Of a stretch of DNA of 64,000 bases, positions 27,803 through 36,841 are shown one piece after another. This DNA comes from Paludibacteraceae bacterium. Its GTDB lineage: Bacteria; Bacteroidota; Bacteroidia; Bacteroidales; Paludibacteraceae. Position numbers and translations under genes: made by a program. Position 1 is the first letter of the stretch, and every line of letters starts with the position of its first letter. The stretch covers positions 234,272 through 298,271 of the forward strand of contig JAFUWV010000011.1 of assembly GCA_017477325.1 (NCBI GenBank), in the 5' to 3' direction. The notes under the pieces are model-generated. The model was not told where the DNA came from and did no database searches. It saw only the letters and a program-made list of their open reading frames with translations.

Positions 27803-30800
27803 TTAGTTTGCTATTTCGCTCAGCAGCAGTTGGGCGGACTGGTGGTTGAGGTCGAGCCGGAGCAACTCCTTGAAGCACTGCTCCGCCTGCGCCTTTTCCC
27901 CCTTGCCCATATAGCCCAATGCCATCACAAAGAGGCAGTGTATCCGGTTCCTTACGTCCAAATCATCCTCCCAGATAGCAAGTTCCGGCAGCGATACCGC
28001 AAAATAGTCGATACGGCAGTTAGTATCCGTTATGTGCTGTTTGCCGTGCGCAAGAAGACGGTCAAACAACTGTTGTGCACGCTTTTCGTCACCCATGGCA
28101 CGCCACGAGAGTGCCTGATAATATATCATATCGGGCTGCGAGTCGTTATAATAGAACGCCTGTTGCGGTTCGGTTTGTCCGCAGGTCGCCTTCTTGAAAT
28201 ATCTCAACGCCTCTTCTTCGCGGCCCATAGCACGAAGTGCCACTGCCTTATAATAGTCGAAATCGTTCTCGGGCATGGTCTCCAGTTTGCCTTCACCAAG
28301 ATTCTCAGGGAAGAAGTCGGCACGACTAAGCAGTTCGTAAGCCTCTTTGGCATCACCTCTCTCAAGTGCTTGTTTGGCCAACTCCCTTAAACTGATCTTG
28401 TACTGACCGGTGATTTTTCCCTCGCCTCCTTCCCAAGGATGGAAATGACGGGCGAGAGCCAGACCCAGCGCCTTCTCATATTCGCCTTGTTGGTTCAGCA
28501 CCTGGACGTATTCCACCATCATGTCGTCGCGCTGCTCCACAAGCTCCATATTCTGCTCCAGCAGGCTGCGACGCTCCTCATATCCCATACCGAGTTTCTT
28601 GAATAGCTGATACATCTCCATGAACACGCGAGAGTCGGTCTTGTCAAGACTGAAAGCACGGCACATCGCCTCGCGGGCATGCTGCTTGTCGTCCAACTTG
28701 TTATAGTACACAAGTGCCATGTTTCTCCATACTGTGGGGAAACTGTCGTCCAGAGATATCGAACGCTGCCAGCAGTCGGCTGCATCTTCGTACATACGCT
28801 TTGCATACCAGAAGTTTCCGAGATAATACAAAGCCTTGGGGCTCTCAGGCTGCACAGTCAGAGCGAACTTCAGAAGTCTGACTTCCTCTTCTCTGCTCGG
28901 GAAACAGCCGTCGGCACATGCCTTCTCTGCACAGGTAAGCATTGACAAGCCTTCCGCCTGTTTTCCTGTAGAATAATAGAAATATGACAAAGCATAATAT
29001 ACAATAGGATATACATTACCTTCTGCATGGTCTATATACAGATTCAATATACTGATTGCCTCCGAGTAGAATCCTGCAGAAGCAAAATCAAGCGCGTACT
29101 CAATGAAGTCGTGCGCCGTAGCACGCATACCCGAGAACACCTGGTCCATAGTGCTGTTCTCCGGATCCAATATTGTCAGTGCAAATCTCGCGCCGAGGTT
29201 CAGCCCGTCAATCTGAAGTGTGTCTTGCACTGCACGAACGGCTTCGCCTTTCCTCCCGAGACGCGAAAGAAGCATGGCTTTCAGAAGCATGGCGCGGGTG
29301 TTGTGAGCATTTCTCACAAGCGAGCGCTCCACAGCGTATAGTGCGCGTTCATGGTTCTGCTTCTTCGACTCTATTTGAGCTATCATGAAGAATGCGCCAT
29401 CCTGCCATGCGGCATTCCATGTTGCCTTCCAGAACGCATCCAATGCTGCATCAAGTTTATCCTGCTGCATAAGCGCAACACCGAGATTGTAATACGGCTC
29501 GCCGTCATAAGGATTGGGATTGCGCTCGGTCAGCGTCTCTATGGCTTTTTTCAGATACTGCTCAGCCACTTCGGGTTTGCCCTTTCTCAACATCAGCAGT
29601 CCCATGGCATTATTGCAGCGTATGTCGCCGTCATCACGACTGAGTGCCTCAAGATAGTAGTCCTCAGGTCTGTACGTGGCATGGCGATACTGCTCGAGAT
29701 GCAAACCTGTCAGATACAGTTGCTCCTGAAGCTTGATGTCCTTGGGCAGACGCTGTGGCTTGGCAGGGTCCGGCACCGGCTTCTCGTTCGACTTAGGCTC
29801 TGCAGTATAGGTCAGCATCACGCGGCCGTCACTGCCGCTCACTGCCACCTCATAGTGCTCCTCCGCCATATCTGCTACAGCAAACTCCTTTTCAAACACA
29901 CTCTCCGGCGATATATCCGCCTTCCATTCCTCCACTGCCTGTGCTGCAACTTTATTGAAAACTTTGATGTTGACACCTTTTTGCTCACCTGTGGTATATA
30001 CAATCAGTTTGGCCTTGCCCTCTACAATTGAGAAGTGCAGCAGCACATCCTTGCTCGCATTCTTCACCATACCCACTTCGCCGTAAGGCATGAAGTATTG
30101 CACCCAGGTACGCTCCTCAAACGGTTGCAGCCAGCTGAAGTCGGGCTGATTGTCACAATACATACCCGTCATCAGTTCTATGTATGGTCCGTTTTTGTCA
30201 GTCAGGTTTCTGTCCCATGCACGGCCGAAATCACCGTTACCCCATGTCCACTGCTTCTTTCCTGTGGAAACCTGATGGTCGGCAACGTGAAGCAGACCTC
30301 CGCGTACATCGTCTTCATATCCTCCCACAAAATCATATTTCGATTTCACTGCCATATACGACGTCGGCACAGGTATATTTATGTATCGGGATATATCTGT
30401 TCCGGGGGCATAATTATGTTTGTAATATACACCGTGGGAAATGGGGAACTCCGTCACATCGCGCTTTCCGTGGTCATAAACGGCATTCACATCAGGCGGG
30501 AACACCGAGTAGTAATGCTCATTGACCACCACTGCGGGATTTGCCCACCAGAGGAAGGTCTGCGGATATGGTGTACGGTTGAACAGACGCACGCGTATTG
30601 CCAGGTATGCCTTGTCGGGATACAGAGTGAAACCCTGCGCACCCTGAGTGCGGAGCATTCGCTCTATCTCGCCGCACCACACCGTCTTGCTGCCGTCACC
30701 GCTCTCCTCTATACGCACATCGGTTGGCAGATACGTTGAAGGACGATGGTGCTGAGGCCAGTTGAACTCTATACCGCCGGATATCCATGGGCCTGTCAGA

Positions 30801-31156
30801 CCTACAAGAGCAGGCTTTATCACTTCGTTGAAATACACGAAATGACGTTTGCGGCATTTGTCCCATGCCATCTGCACACGTCCTCCCAAAGCAGGCAGAA
30901 TCATTATCTTCACGTAGTAGTTCTCCAGAAAATAGGCATCGTATGCAACATCCTGCTTTTCGTCTTCTATCTTCTCCACTACCGCATACGGATACACCGA
31001 ACCGCTACTTCCCTGATATACACGCTTCTCAAGGAAAATGGGGTTTTTCTCCTCTTTTCCTATGGCATACGTAGGAATCAGTACCTGCTCGTGCCACGCA
31101 CGAACTTCTCCACGCTTAAACACCGTGCTCTCTGTTACGTCGTTGATTGTCTTCAT
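27803..31156 (-). CDS. DUF5107 domain protein with C-terminal TPR array
   Basis: 1117 residues, no signal peptide. The N-terminal third (about 20-350) is the DUF5107 module: FLEKRVYQGSSGSVYPYAVV, GGRVQMAWDK, FVYFNEVIKPALVG, WISGGIEFNWPQHHRP. That beta-sandwich fold resembles the substrate region of sugar mutarotase/lyase-like proteins. From about residue 480 onward come many TPR units (AMGLLMLRKGKPEVAEQYLK, YYNLGVALMQQDKLDAALDA and others). The biochemical role is not established; genes of this family often sit beside sugar porters and glycosidases, as here. It follows the MFS gene by 43 bp and is probably co-transcribed. The partial protein at the window start looks like a homologue of its C-terminus. 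Confidence 0.85.
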   Translation of the reverse strand: MKTINDVTESTVFKRGEVRAWHEQVLIPTYAIGKEEKNPIFLEKRVYQGSSGSVYPYAVVEKIEDEKQDVAYDAYFLENYYVKIMILPALGGRVQMAWDKCRKRHFVYFNEVIKPALVGLTGPWISGGIEFNWPQHHRPSTYLPTDVRIEESGDGSKTVWCGEIERMLRTQGAQGFTLYPDKAYLAIRVRLFNRTPYPQTFLWWANPAVVVNEHYYSVFPPDVNAVYDHGKRDVTEFPISHGVYYKHNYAPGTDISRYINIPVPTSYMAVKSKYDFVGGYEDDVRGGLLHVADHQVSTGKKQWTWGNGDFGRAWDRNLTDKNGPYIELMTGMYCDNQPDFSWLQPFEERTWVQYFMPYGEVGMVKNASKDVLLHFSIVEGKAKLIVYTTGEQKGVNIKVFNKVAAQAVEEWKADISPESVFEKEFAVADMAEEHYEVAVSGSDGRVMLTYTAEPKSNEKPVPDPAKPQRLPKDIKLQEQLYLTGLHLEQYRHATYRPEDYYLEALSRDDGDIRCNNAMGLLMLRKGKPEVAEQYLKKAIETLTERNPNPYDGEPYYNLGVALMQQDKLDAALDAFWKATWNAAWQDGAFFMIAQIESKKQNHERALYAVERSLVRNAHNTRAMLLKAMLLSRLGRKGEAVRAVQDTLQIDGLNLGARFALTILDPENSTMDQVFSGMRATAHDFIEYALDFASAGFYSEAISILNLYIDHAEGNVYPIVYYALSYFYYSTGKQAEGLSMLTCAEKACADGCFPSREEEVRLLKFALTVQPESPKALYYLGNFWYAKRMYEDAADCWQRSISLDDSFPTVWRNMALVYYNKLDDKQHAREAMCRAFSLDKTDSRVFMEMYQLFKKLGMGYEERRSLLEQNMELVEQRDDMMVEYVQVLNQQGEYEKALGLALARHFHPWEGGEGKITGQYKISLRELAKQALERGDAKEAYELLSRADFFPENLGEGKLETMPENDFDYYKAVALRAMGREEEALRYFKKATCGQTEPQQAFYYNDSQPDMIYYQALSWRAMGDEKRAQQLFDRLLAHGKQHITDTNCRIDYFAVSLPELAIWEDDLDVRNRIHCLFVMALGYMGKGEKAQAEQCFKELLRLDLNHQSAQLLLSEIAN

Positions 31157-31199
31157 AATATTCAGTCTTATAGCCCACAGGGCATTTATTCTTCACTTA

Positions 31200-32582
31200 T
31201 TATTCTTTTACGAGTTCCTTCTCTATCTGTTCCAGACTCTTACCTTTGGTCTCAGGCACGTAGAACATGGTGAACACACCGCCTGCAAGACATATTCCGC
31301 CATACAGCCAGAACGTGCCGGCAGCACCAAGACCGCTGTTCAGCAGCGGGAACGTATATGTCAGCACCGTGCATGCAGCCCACAAGGCAAATGTGGCAAC
31401 CGACATGGCTACGCCGCGAATCTTGTTGGGGAAAATCTCTGACACTACTACCCACATTACCGGTGCAAGCGTCATTGCATAACATGCTATCGCAAGCACC
31501 ACTATCACTACCAGTGCCACGCCCGAAACATGCAGGAAGTAAGCACCTCCCATCAGCAGATATATCAACGCCAAGCCGAACGCACCTATCAGCAGCAGCA
31601 CCTTTCTGCCCAACTTGTCAACCAGGAACATTGCCACTATAGTGAACACTACGTTCGTTATACCGGTGATTACAATATTCATCAGCACGTCGCTCACGCC
31701 ATAACCTGCCGCCATGAATATCTCCTGCGCATAGTTGAATATCACGTTCGTGCCGCACCATTGCTGGAACACTGCCAGGACAATACCTATAATCAGCACA
31801 CGGCTGTATTTTCTCTTGAATAACTCGCGGAAACCTGCCTGTACGCCGGTGTCCATAGTCGTGTGCACTCGTGCTATCTCTTCCACAGCATACTCCATAC
31901 CGCCCAAACGCACCAGCACTGACTGGGCCTTGCTGTCTTTTCCCTGAATCACGAGCCAACGCGGACTCTCAGGCAGCAGCCAGCCCAGCATGAAGAACAA
32001 ACCCGACGGCACCATCATTGCCCAAAACATCCAGCGCCAACCTGTCTGACCGTTCCACGATGCTGCTATCATCTCGCCCGTTGCATCCACAGGCACAGGC
32101 TCGGCAATCAGCCAGTTGACCACCTGAGCCGAGAGTATGCCGAGCACTGTTGTCAGTTGATTGACTGCCACCAGACGACCCCTGATTGACGTAGGCGCTA
32201 TCTCGGCAATATACATCGGCGACAACGACGACGCCATACCTATCGCTATACCTCCGGTGAATCGGAAGATATTAAACCACAGAAACGATGTGGCAGCACC
32301 GGTCGCGTATGACGTGCAGAAAAACAGCATCGCAGCAACCAGCAACAGAGGCTTTCTGCCAAAGCGGTCACTAAGCCTGCCTGCCGTCAGAGCACCGAGA
32401 AGACAGCCCATCAAAGCCGTGCTCATTGCCAACCCTTGCAAATGAGGACTGCCGGCAATGGCAAAATATTGTTCATAGAACGGCTTGGCACCGCCTATCA
32501 CTACCCAATCATAACCGAAAAGTAAACCGCCCATAGCACTGATTAAAGCTATCAGCAGAAGATACAGATTTGTGCGTTTCAT
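31200..32582 (-). CDS. MFS sugar porter (sugar:H+ symporter family)
   Basis: 460 residues with 12 predicted membrane helices. Sugar-porter signatures are GGLLFGYDWVVIGGA in helix 1, GRLSDRFGRKPLLL in the loop after helix 2, AEIAPTSIRGRLVAVNQL, PESPRWLV at the central loop, QQWCGTNVIFNYAQEIF in helix 7 and the C-terminal PETKGKSLEQIE. It resembles XylE/GalP. In this PUL it would carry galactose or another released monosaccharide across the inner membrane. It is the first gene of the minus-strand run that leads into DUF5107 and AraC. A -7 element with a nearby TTTG lies upstream. Confidence 0.93.
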   Translation of the reverse strand: MKRTNLYLLLIALISAMGGLLFGYDWVVIGGAKPFYEQYFAIAGSPHLQGLAMSTALMGCLLGALTAGRLSDRFGRKPLLLVAAMLFFCTSYATGAATSFLWFNIFRFTGGIAIGMASSLSPMYIAEIAPTSIRGRLVAVNQLTTVLGILSAQVVNWLIAEPVPVDATGEMIAASWNGQTGWRWMFWAMMVPSGLFFMLGWLLPESPRWLVIQGKDSKAQSVLVRLGGMEYAVEEIARVHTTMDTGVQAGFRELFKRKYSRVLIIGIVLAVFQQWCGTNVIFNYAQEIFMAAGYGVSDVLMNIVITGITNVVFTIVAMFLVDKLGRKVLLLIGAFGLALIYLLMGGAYFLHVSGVALVVIVVLAIACYAMTLAPVMWVVVSEIFPNKIRGVAMSVATFALWAACTVLTYTFPLLNSGLGAAGTFWLYGGICLAGGVFTMFYVPETKGKSLEQIEKELVKE

Positions 32583-32613
32583 GGTGTAAAAAAATTAGCA
32601 TTATCTCATGCCG

Positions 32614-32643
32614 CAAAATTACACCATGTTTTCATACCTCAAA
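32614..32643 (-). promoter_or_regulatory. Promoter of the MFS gene
   Basis: On the minus strand, TTTG (32640-32643), 18 bp, then TAATTTTG (32614-32621). The spacing is slightly short of the usual 19-21 bp. Confidence 0.6.
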
Positions 32644-33016
32644 ATAGAATATAGAATAAAATATATGGATTATATTATTATAATGCACCATTGTATCGTG
32701 TAAATAAATTATTTATCCTCAGCGGATAAGCCAAAATTATCCCTTAATTATAATTACAATTATTTTATAAATACTTATACATGCCAAAAATTAAAATATA
32801 GTTTGAATATAGTAATATTGTATATAATAACAGACAACTGACCATGTAAATAGCCCAATATCAGTATTCATTTTGCTCTTGACCACTATATATTTTAGAT
32901 ACCTCATGATAATTGAAGATGTAGATGAATCTGTATAAAAACAGATGCATTTTCTTCAAAATAAAAATTACCATGTAAAAAAAGAAAAAGAACTTTCATA
33001 ATTAAAAGATAAATAC
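32644..33016. other. AT-rich divergent intergenic region
   Basis: No gene seen. The stretch is very AT-rich and separates the divergent sugar porter and symporter genes. Apart from the two -7 elements at its edges I recognise no repeat, hairpin or RNA. It could hold binding sites for regulators of either gene. Confidence 0.5.
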
Positions 33017-33024
33017 TAACTTTG
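33017..33024 (+). promoter_or_regulatory. -7 element of the symporter gene
   Basis: TAACTTTG, 24 bp before the ATG at 33049. An ATG at 33022 overlaps this element and so would lie upstream of the transcript start. This supports the later start codon. The -33 box is weak (TTTC). Confidence 0.6.
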
Positions 33025-33048
33025 AAAAGTAATACACACATTTCCGTT

Positions 33049-34227
33049 ATGAAAGGGCTACATATAAAGAAGATTCCTCTATTTGTGAAAGTGCTTGCAG
33101 GCATGGCACTAGGTGTTGGGTTAGGTTTTATTTTACCTCACTCATGCATCAGAATTCTAAAAACTTTTAATCTCTTATTTTCTCAGTTTCTGAAGTTTAT
33201 CGTACCACTACTAGTCATTGGGATGGTGACTCCTGCTTTAGCCTCAATAGGCAAAAATGCCGGCAAGATGCTTATAACAGTGCTGTCAATAGCATATATC
33301 TCAACCATCTGTGCAGGTTTATTTGCATACGGCAATAGCACATGGCTGTTCCCACACTATCTAACATTAGGGGAGTTAGAGATGAATAGTACTGCAGAAA
33401 TTTTCAAACCCTATTTTGAACTTAAGATTCCCCCTCTTTGCGACGTAATGACAGCACTCGCACTATCGTTTATGACTGGAATATGTTTGATATTCACCAA
33501 AACAGAAACATTGAAGAAGAGTGTTATAGACTTTGGCGAAGTAGTTAAACTTACTATAGAAAAAGCAGTTATTCCGATTCTACCTATTTATATTTTCACT
33601 ATGATATGTGAGATGACAGCCAGTGGTCAAATAAAATCATTAATGGGAGCAGGTGTAAAAATTATTTTGACAGGAGTCATACTATCAGTAATATATTTGA
33701 TAATACAATATTGCATTGCAGGAGCAATAGCAAGAAAAAATCCTCTTAAATGCTTAATAAATATGCTCCCGGCATATCTAACGGCATTCTCCATATGTTC
33801 CAGCAGTGCGACCATACCCGTAACCAACAGATGCTGCCTTAGAAATGACGTGAGCGAAAAAATAGCCGGTTTTGTTATACCACTCTGCTCTACAGTTCAC
33901 ATGTGTGGTTCTACTATAAAACTAGCTATATCCGCATTAGCTGTTATGTATATATCCGGCATGTCGATAGACTTCACGACATTCGCAGGTTTTGTAATGA
34001 TGCAGGGAATAGCAGCTGTTGCTGCTCCAGGCGTCATGGGCGGAGTGTTGATGGCAAGCATTGGGTTGATGGAATCAATTCTAGGTCTGGATGCTGCACA
34101 AACAACACTTGTAATGACATTGTATTTAGCTTTCGACGGCTATGGACCTGCATGCAACGTGACAGGTGACGGTGCTATAGCATTGGTGACGGAACGTTTC
34201 TTCGGGAAACAAGAGAAGGCAGTATAA
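33049..34227 (+). CDS. Dicarboxylate/amino acid:cation symporter (DAACS family)
   Basis: 392 residues, an inner-membrane transporter with about eight membrane helices plus re-entrant loops. It has the N-terminal PLFVKVLAGMALGVGLGFIL, the FLKFIVPLLVIGMVTPALAS segment, a serine-rich hairpin (SICSSSATIPVTNRC), VIPLCSTVHMCGSTIKLAIS and PGVMGGVLMASIGLMESILG. These match the DctA/GltP/SstT family. The IPLCSTVHMCG segment stands where other members have an N/MDG motif, so substrate preference is unclear. The family moves glutamate, serine or C4-dicarboxylates with Na+ or H+. It is a single-gene unit with a hairpin at its stop codon. Confidence 0.88.
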   Translation: MKGLHIKKIPLFVKVLAGMALGVGLGFILPHSCIRILKTFNLLFSQFLKFIVPLLVIGMVTPALASIGKNAGKMLITVLSIAYISTICAGLFAYGNSTWLFPHYLTLGELEMNSTAEIFKPYFELKIPPLCDVMTALALSFMTGICLIFTKTETLKKSVIDFGEVVKLTIEKAVIPILPIYIFTMICEMTASGQIKSLMGAGVKIILTGVILSVIYLIIQYCIAGAIARKNPLKCLINMLPAYLTAFSICSSSATIPVTNRCCLRNDVSEKIAGFVIPLCSTVHMCGSTIKLAISALAVMYISGMSIDFTTFAGFVMMQGIAAVAAPGVMGGVLMASIGLMESILGLDAAQTTLVMTLYLAFDGYGPACNVTGDGAIALVTERFFGKQEKAV

Positions 34228-34237
34228 ACTGCCTTCT
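34214..34237 (+). terminator. Hairpin spanning the symporter stop codon
   Basis: AGAAGGCAGT (34214-34223) and ACTGCCTTCT (34228-34237) form a perfect 10-bp stem. The 4-nt loop ATAA includes the stop codon. Only a weak T tract follows. Confidence 0.65.
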
Positions 34238-34292
34238 TCTGCTACAATAATTCCAAAGAGGATATAATGAAAAACACAACTAATATTTAGTT

Positions 34293-35606
34293 TCAGCGCA
34301 ACAAATATTTCTTCCCGTTCTGAACAACTATTCCTTTGTAGTTACCTTTAACCGGCTGCCCCATAAGATTATATGCAGGCATACTACTATCGAACTCACT
34401 TTCAATTTCAACAACTGAAGTTGGAGTTGTACTGCCACTTTCTATGGTTGCAGAACATTTGATTCCGCGATGGCGAACACCCTTGCTTGACTCACTACTT
34501 ATAAAGAGAATATATATCGTTTGCGGCACCTCTTTTTGCTTGAGGTCAAGATTGAGAGTCATTGTTTTTTCGGTCCATGCATTTAATGTCCATTCGGATG
34601 TTGCATCTGCTTTGTCGGTCTGTGAATAGAACACTTCATTAGATATATCAGCCGAAGCATCACGAGCAAAAGCATAGAAATTGTCAACAGCAGTTTTTGA
34701 ACCTGGACGAAGGTTGAGAATAATCTCCACATCAGACTTGGCAGGCACTGTGATTGCTATCATGTTGTCTCCTTTGCTTGAACTGCTGTTGTGCCAATAA
34801 CCTCCATATCCGGCATTAACATCATCCGTTACATCATAGGTTTTTTCACCTTGGACATAGAATGTGCTGATACCATTCATCGTGAGGGTATCACCGTCGG
34901 CAAATTTATGCGCCATAGCATGCTCTGGACTTGTAGAAGTAGAGTCCCCGATGAAATTCCAATCAGCGACCAGAGTCTTGGAAGAAGGTTCGGGAGGCGT
35001 AACTTCTTTCTCAATTGACACAGTGCATTTTGTTCCGCGATGACGTAGCCCCTTCTCATCACTACTGAGCAAAATAATGTAAATCGTTTGCAAACTATCC
35101 TTCTCCTTCAAATCAAGATTCAGAGTCATCGTTTTTTCCGTATATTCATTGTGCGACCACTCTGTAGCTGCATCTGCCTTGTCGGTTTGAGAATAGAATT
35201 TCTCGGTTGAGATATCAGCGTCCGCCTCACGTACGAAAGCATAGAATTTGCATACTGCAGTTTTTGAACCCGGTCGGAGATTAAGGACAACCTCAACCTG
35301 AGATCTCCCCTGAACTGTAAGTGCGATAATGTTGTCACCCTTGGCTTCGCTACTATGGTGCCAGTATGCTCCATTACCGGCATTATTGTCTGAAACCTCA
35401 TACGTTTTTTCTCCAGCCACATAGAATGTACTAATGCCATTCATGATTAGAGTATCACCGTTGGCAAATTTCTTGGCCATCAGATACGATGCGCCTGTTG
35501 TTGTAGAGTCTCCAATGAAGTTCCAGTCAGCTACTGAAATTTCATTCTCAGCACTTACAGCACCTGCTATAAGCACTGCTAAAAATAAAGAATACATTTT
35601 TTTCAT
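34293..35606 (-). CDS. Secreted protein with a tandem-duplicated domain of about 175 residues
   Basis: 437 residues from the ATG at 35606 (signal MKKMYSLFLAVLIAGAVSA). Two copies of one domain follow, roughly residues 25-195 and 210-385. Both contain ADWNFIGDST, NGISTFYV.GEKTY, LNLRPGSKTAV, FYSQTDKADA, TEKTMTLNLDLK and RHRG.KC. Most aligned positions are identical, so the duplication is recent. The beta-rich look suggests a carbohydrate-binding or jelly-roll fold, but I do not recognise a named family. A Pro-rich linker (KEVTPPEPSSK) joins the copies, and the end GIVVQNGKKYLLR resembles the sorting-like tails of other proteins here. It is the last gene of the second PUL. Confidence 0.78.
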   Translation of the reverse strand: MKKMYSLFLAVLIAGAVSAENEISVADWNFIGDSTTTGASYLMAKKFANGDTLIMNGISTFYVAGEKTYEVSDNNAGNGAYWHHSSEAKGDNIIALTVQGRSQVEVVLNLRPGSKTAVCKFYAFVREADADISTEKFYSQTDKADAATEWSHNEYTEKTMTLNLDLKEKDSLQTIYIILLSSDEKGLRHRGTKCTVSIEKEVTPPEPSSKTLVADWNFIGDSTSTSPEHAMAHKFADGDTLTMNGISTFYVQGEKTYDVTDDVNAGYGGYWHNSSSSKGDNMIAITVPAKSDVEIILNLRPGSKTAVDNFYAFARDASADISNEVFYSQTDKADATSEWTLNAWTEKTMTLNLDLKQKEVPQTIYILFISSESSKGVRHRGIKCSATIESGSTTPTSVVEIESEFDSSMPAYNLMGQPVKGNYKGIVVQNGKKYLLR

Positions 35607-35647
35607 AAGCTTGTTGTTTTTATGGTTATTATTAATTTGTATATATC

Positions 35648-36835
35648 TCATTTATTGAGTGTAACACTTCCCCTATTTTCTCCATACCAGTCAAGAATAT
35701 CCACATTAAGTTTTTTTCTGTCAGCCTTTAATGTAATCACAGCCGGGCAATATGTTTTCTTCTCCTCTGTTACATCTTTGCCGCCTCCTATTACTATGGG
35801 AAATGAATGCGATGTATCAGGATTGATAACACCCGCCTTGTGAGTATGACCTGATATTACCAAATCTACATGGCTGTCGTTCATCATCGGCATAAACAAT
35901 CTGCGGCAATCGCCAACCGAGAAACGCGCTGTTGAAGTATTAGAGTAAAAAGGTATATGCATAAACACAACAGTGAAAGCGGCTTTTTTACGTTCCTCGC
36001 TGTTAAGTTGCGTTTCAAGCCATGCGACCTGACTGCTTCTATACGCCTCGCAATCCAATAATCCGTTATATTCAGCATGGCTGTCTTCTTTATCTTCGCC
36101 AGTATCCAAAACGATAAAGAAGCACGGACCCCATGTAAAGGCATAATAGCCATCATTGTTCTTGCCTGCTTGCACATAGTCAAACCAATGGCGGGCATAT
36201 TTGTTTCTGTACTCATGATTACCTCTAACGGCGAAAAAAGGCAATTTAGAAGCAAATAATTGCGAATAGGGTGAAAGCATGTGGTCAATTATCTCACTTT
36301 CGGAGGGGAGAGAGTTCAACATGTCACCATTGAAAAACACGAAATCACTATTGGTAAAAGACAAATTATTTTTATCTACGAGTGATTTAACAAAAGAGTC
36401 ATTGCTATGGACATCATTAAATATCAGGCAACTTACTTGGTCTGCATCTTCACTTGGGGTAGTAAATGAATAAACATCTGTTTCCATTTTGTCACCCCAT
36501 GTCAGAGATGTATTACCCACAAATCCGGTTATCTCACGGATAACCGCCTTGTAGTAATATGTGGTACTTGGCTGCAGATTCTCAAGTTTCACCCTATATA
36601 TACGCGTAAAGGCCTGTTTGAGTCCCCTGTCATACTGAAATGCCTCCATGGAACAATCTTCCGTACCATATTGCACCCATCCATGTACCTGGGAAGAACC
36701 GGATGTTGCCCACATTATGGTAACTGAATTGGGAGTCATGTTTTGCAAATATGGTTGGGTCGCAAAACCTACCGTTGCTCTTGCAACAGACAAAGTGCAA
36801 AGCAAAAACACTACGATAATTACTGTTTTATTCAT
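35648..36835 (-). CDS. Purple-acid-phosphatase-like metallophosphoesterase
   Basis: 395 residues with signal peptide MNKTVIIVVFLLCTLSVARA. An N-terminal FnIII-like PAP domain (residues 25-130; GFATQPYLQNMTPNSVTIMW, LQPSTTYYYKAVI) precedes a calcineurin-like phosphoesterase. The metal motifs are complete: FNDVHSND, FFNGDMLN, VRGNHEYRN, MHIP and SGHTHKAG. It should hydrolyse a phosphomonoester or diester in the periplasm or at the surface. It lacks the long C-terminal extension of its neighbour at 36842-39124, with which it shares most of its sequence pattern. The two lie 6 bp apart and are tandem paralogues inside a PUL. Confidence 0.88.
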   Translation of the reverse strand: MNKTVIIVVFLLCTLSVARATVGFATQPYLQNMTPNSVTIMWATSGSSQVHGWVQYGTEDCSMEAFQYDRGLKQAFTRIYRVKLENLQPSTTYYYKAVIREITGFVGNTSLTWGDKMETDVYSFTTPSEDADQVSCLIFNDVHSNDSFVKSLVDKNNLSFTNSDFVFFNGDMLNSLPSESEIIDHMLSPYSQLFASKLPFFAVRGNHEYRNKYARHWFDYVQAGKNNDGYYAFTWGPCFFIVLDTGEDKEDSHAEYNGLLDCEAYRSSQVAWLETQLNSEERKKAAFTVVFMHIPFYSNTSTARFSVGDCRRLFMPMMNDSHVDLVISGHTHKAGVINPDTSHSFPIVIGGGKDVTEEKKTYCPAVITLKADRKKLNVDILDWYGENRGSVTLNK

Positions 36836-36841
36836 ATCGAA

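Noticed and set aside
33022-33048. Earlier ATG for the symporter
   Set aside because: It overlaps the -7 element, so it would not be in the transcript; the ATG at 33049 fits the promoter and the family N-terminus.
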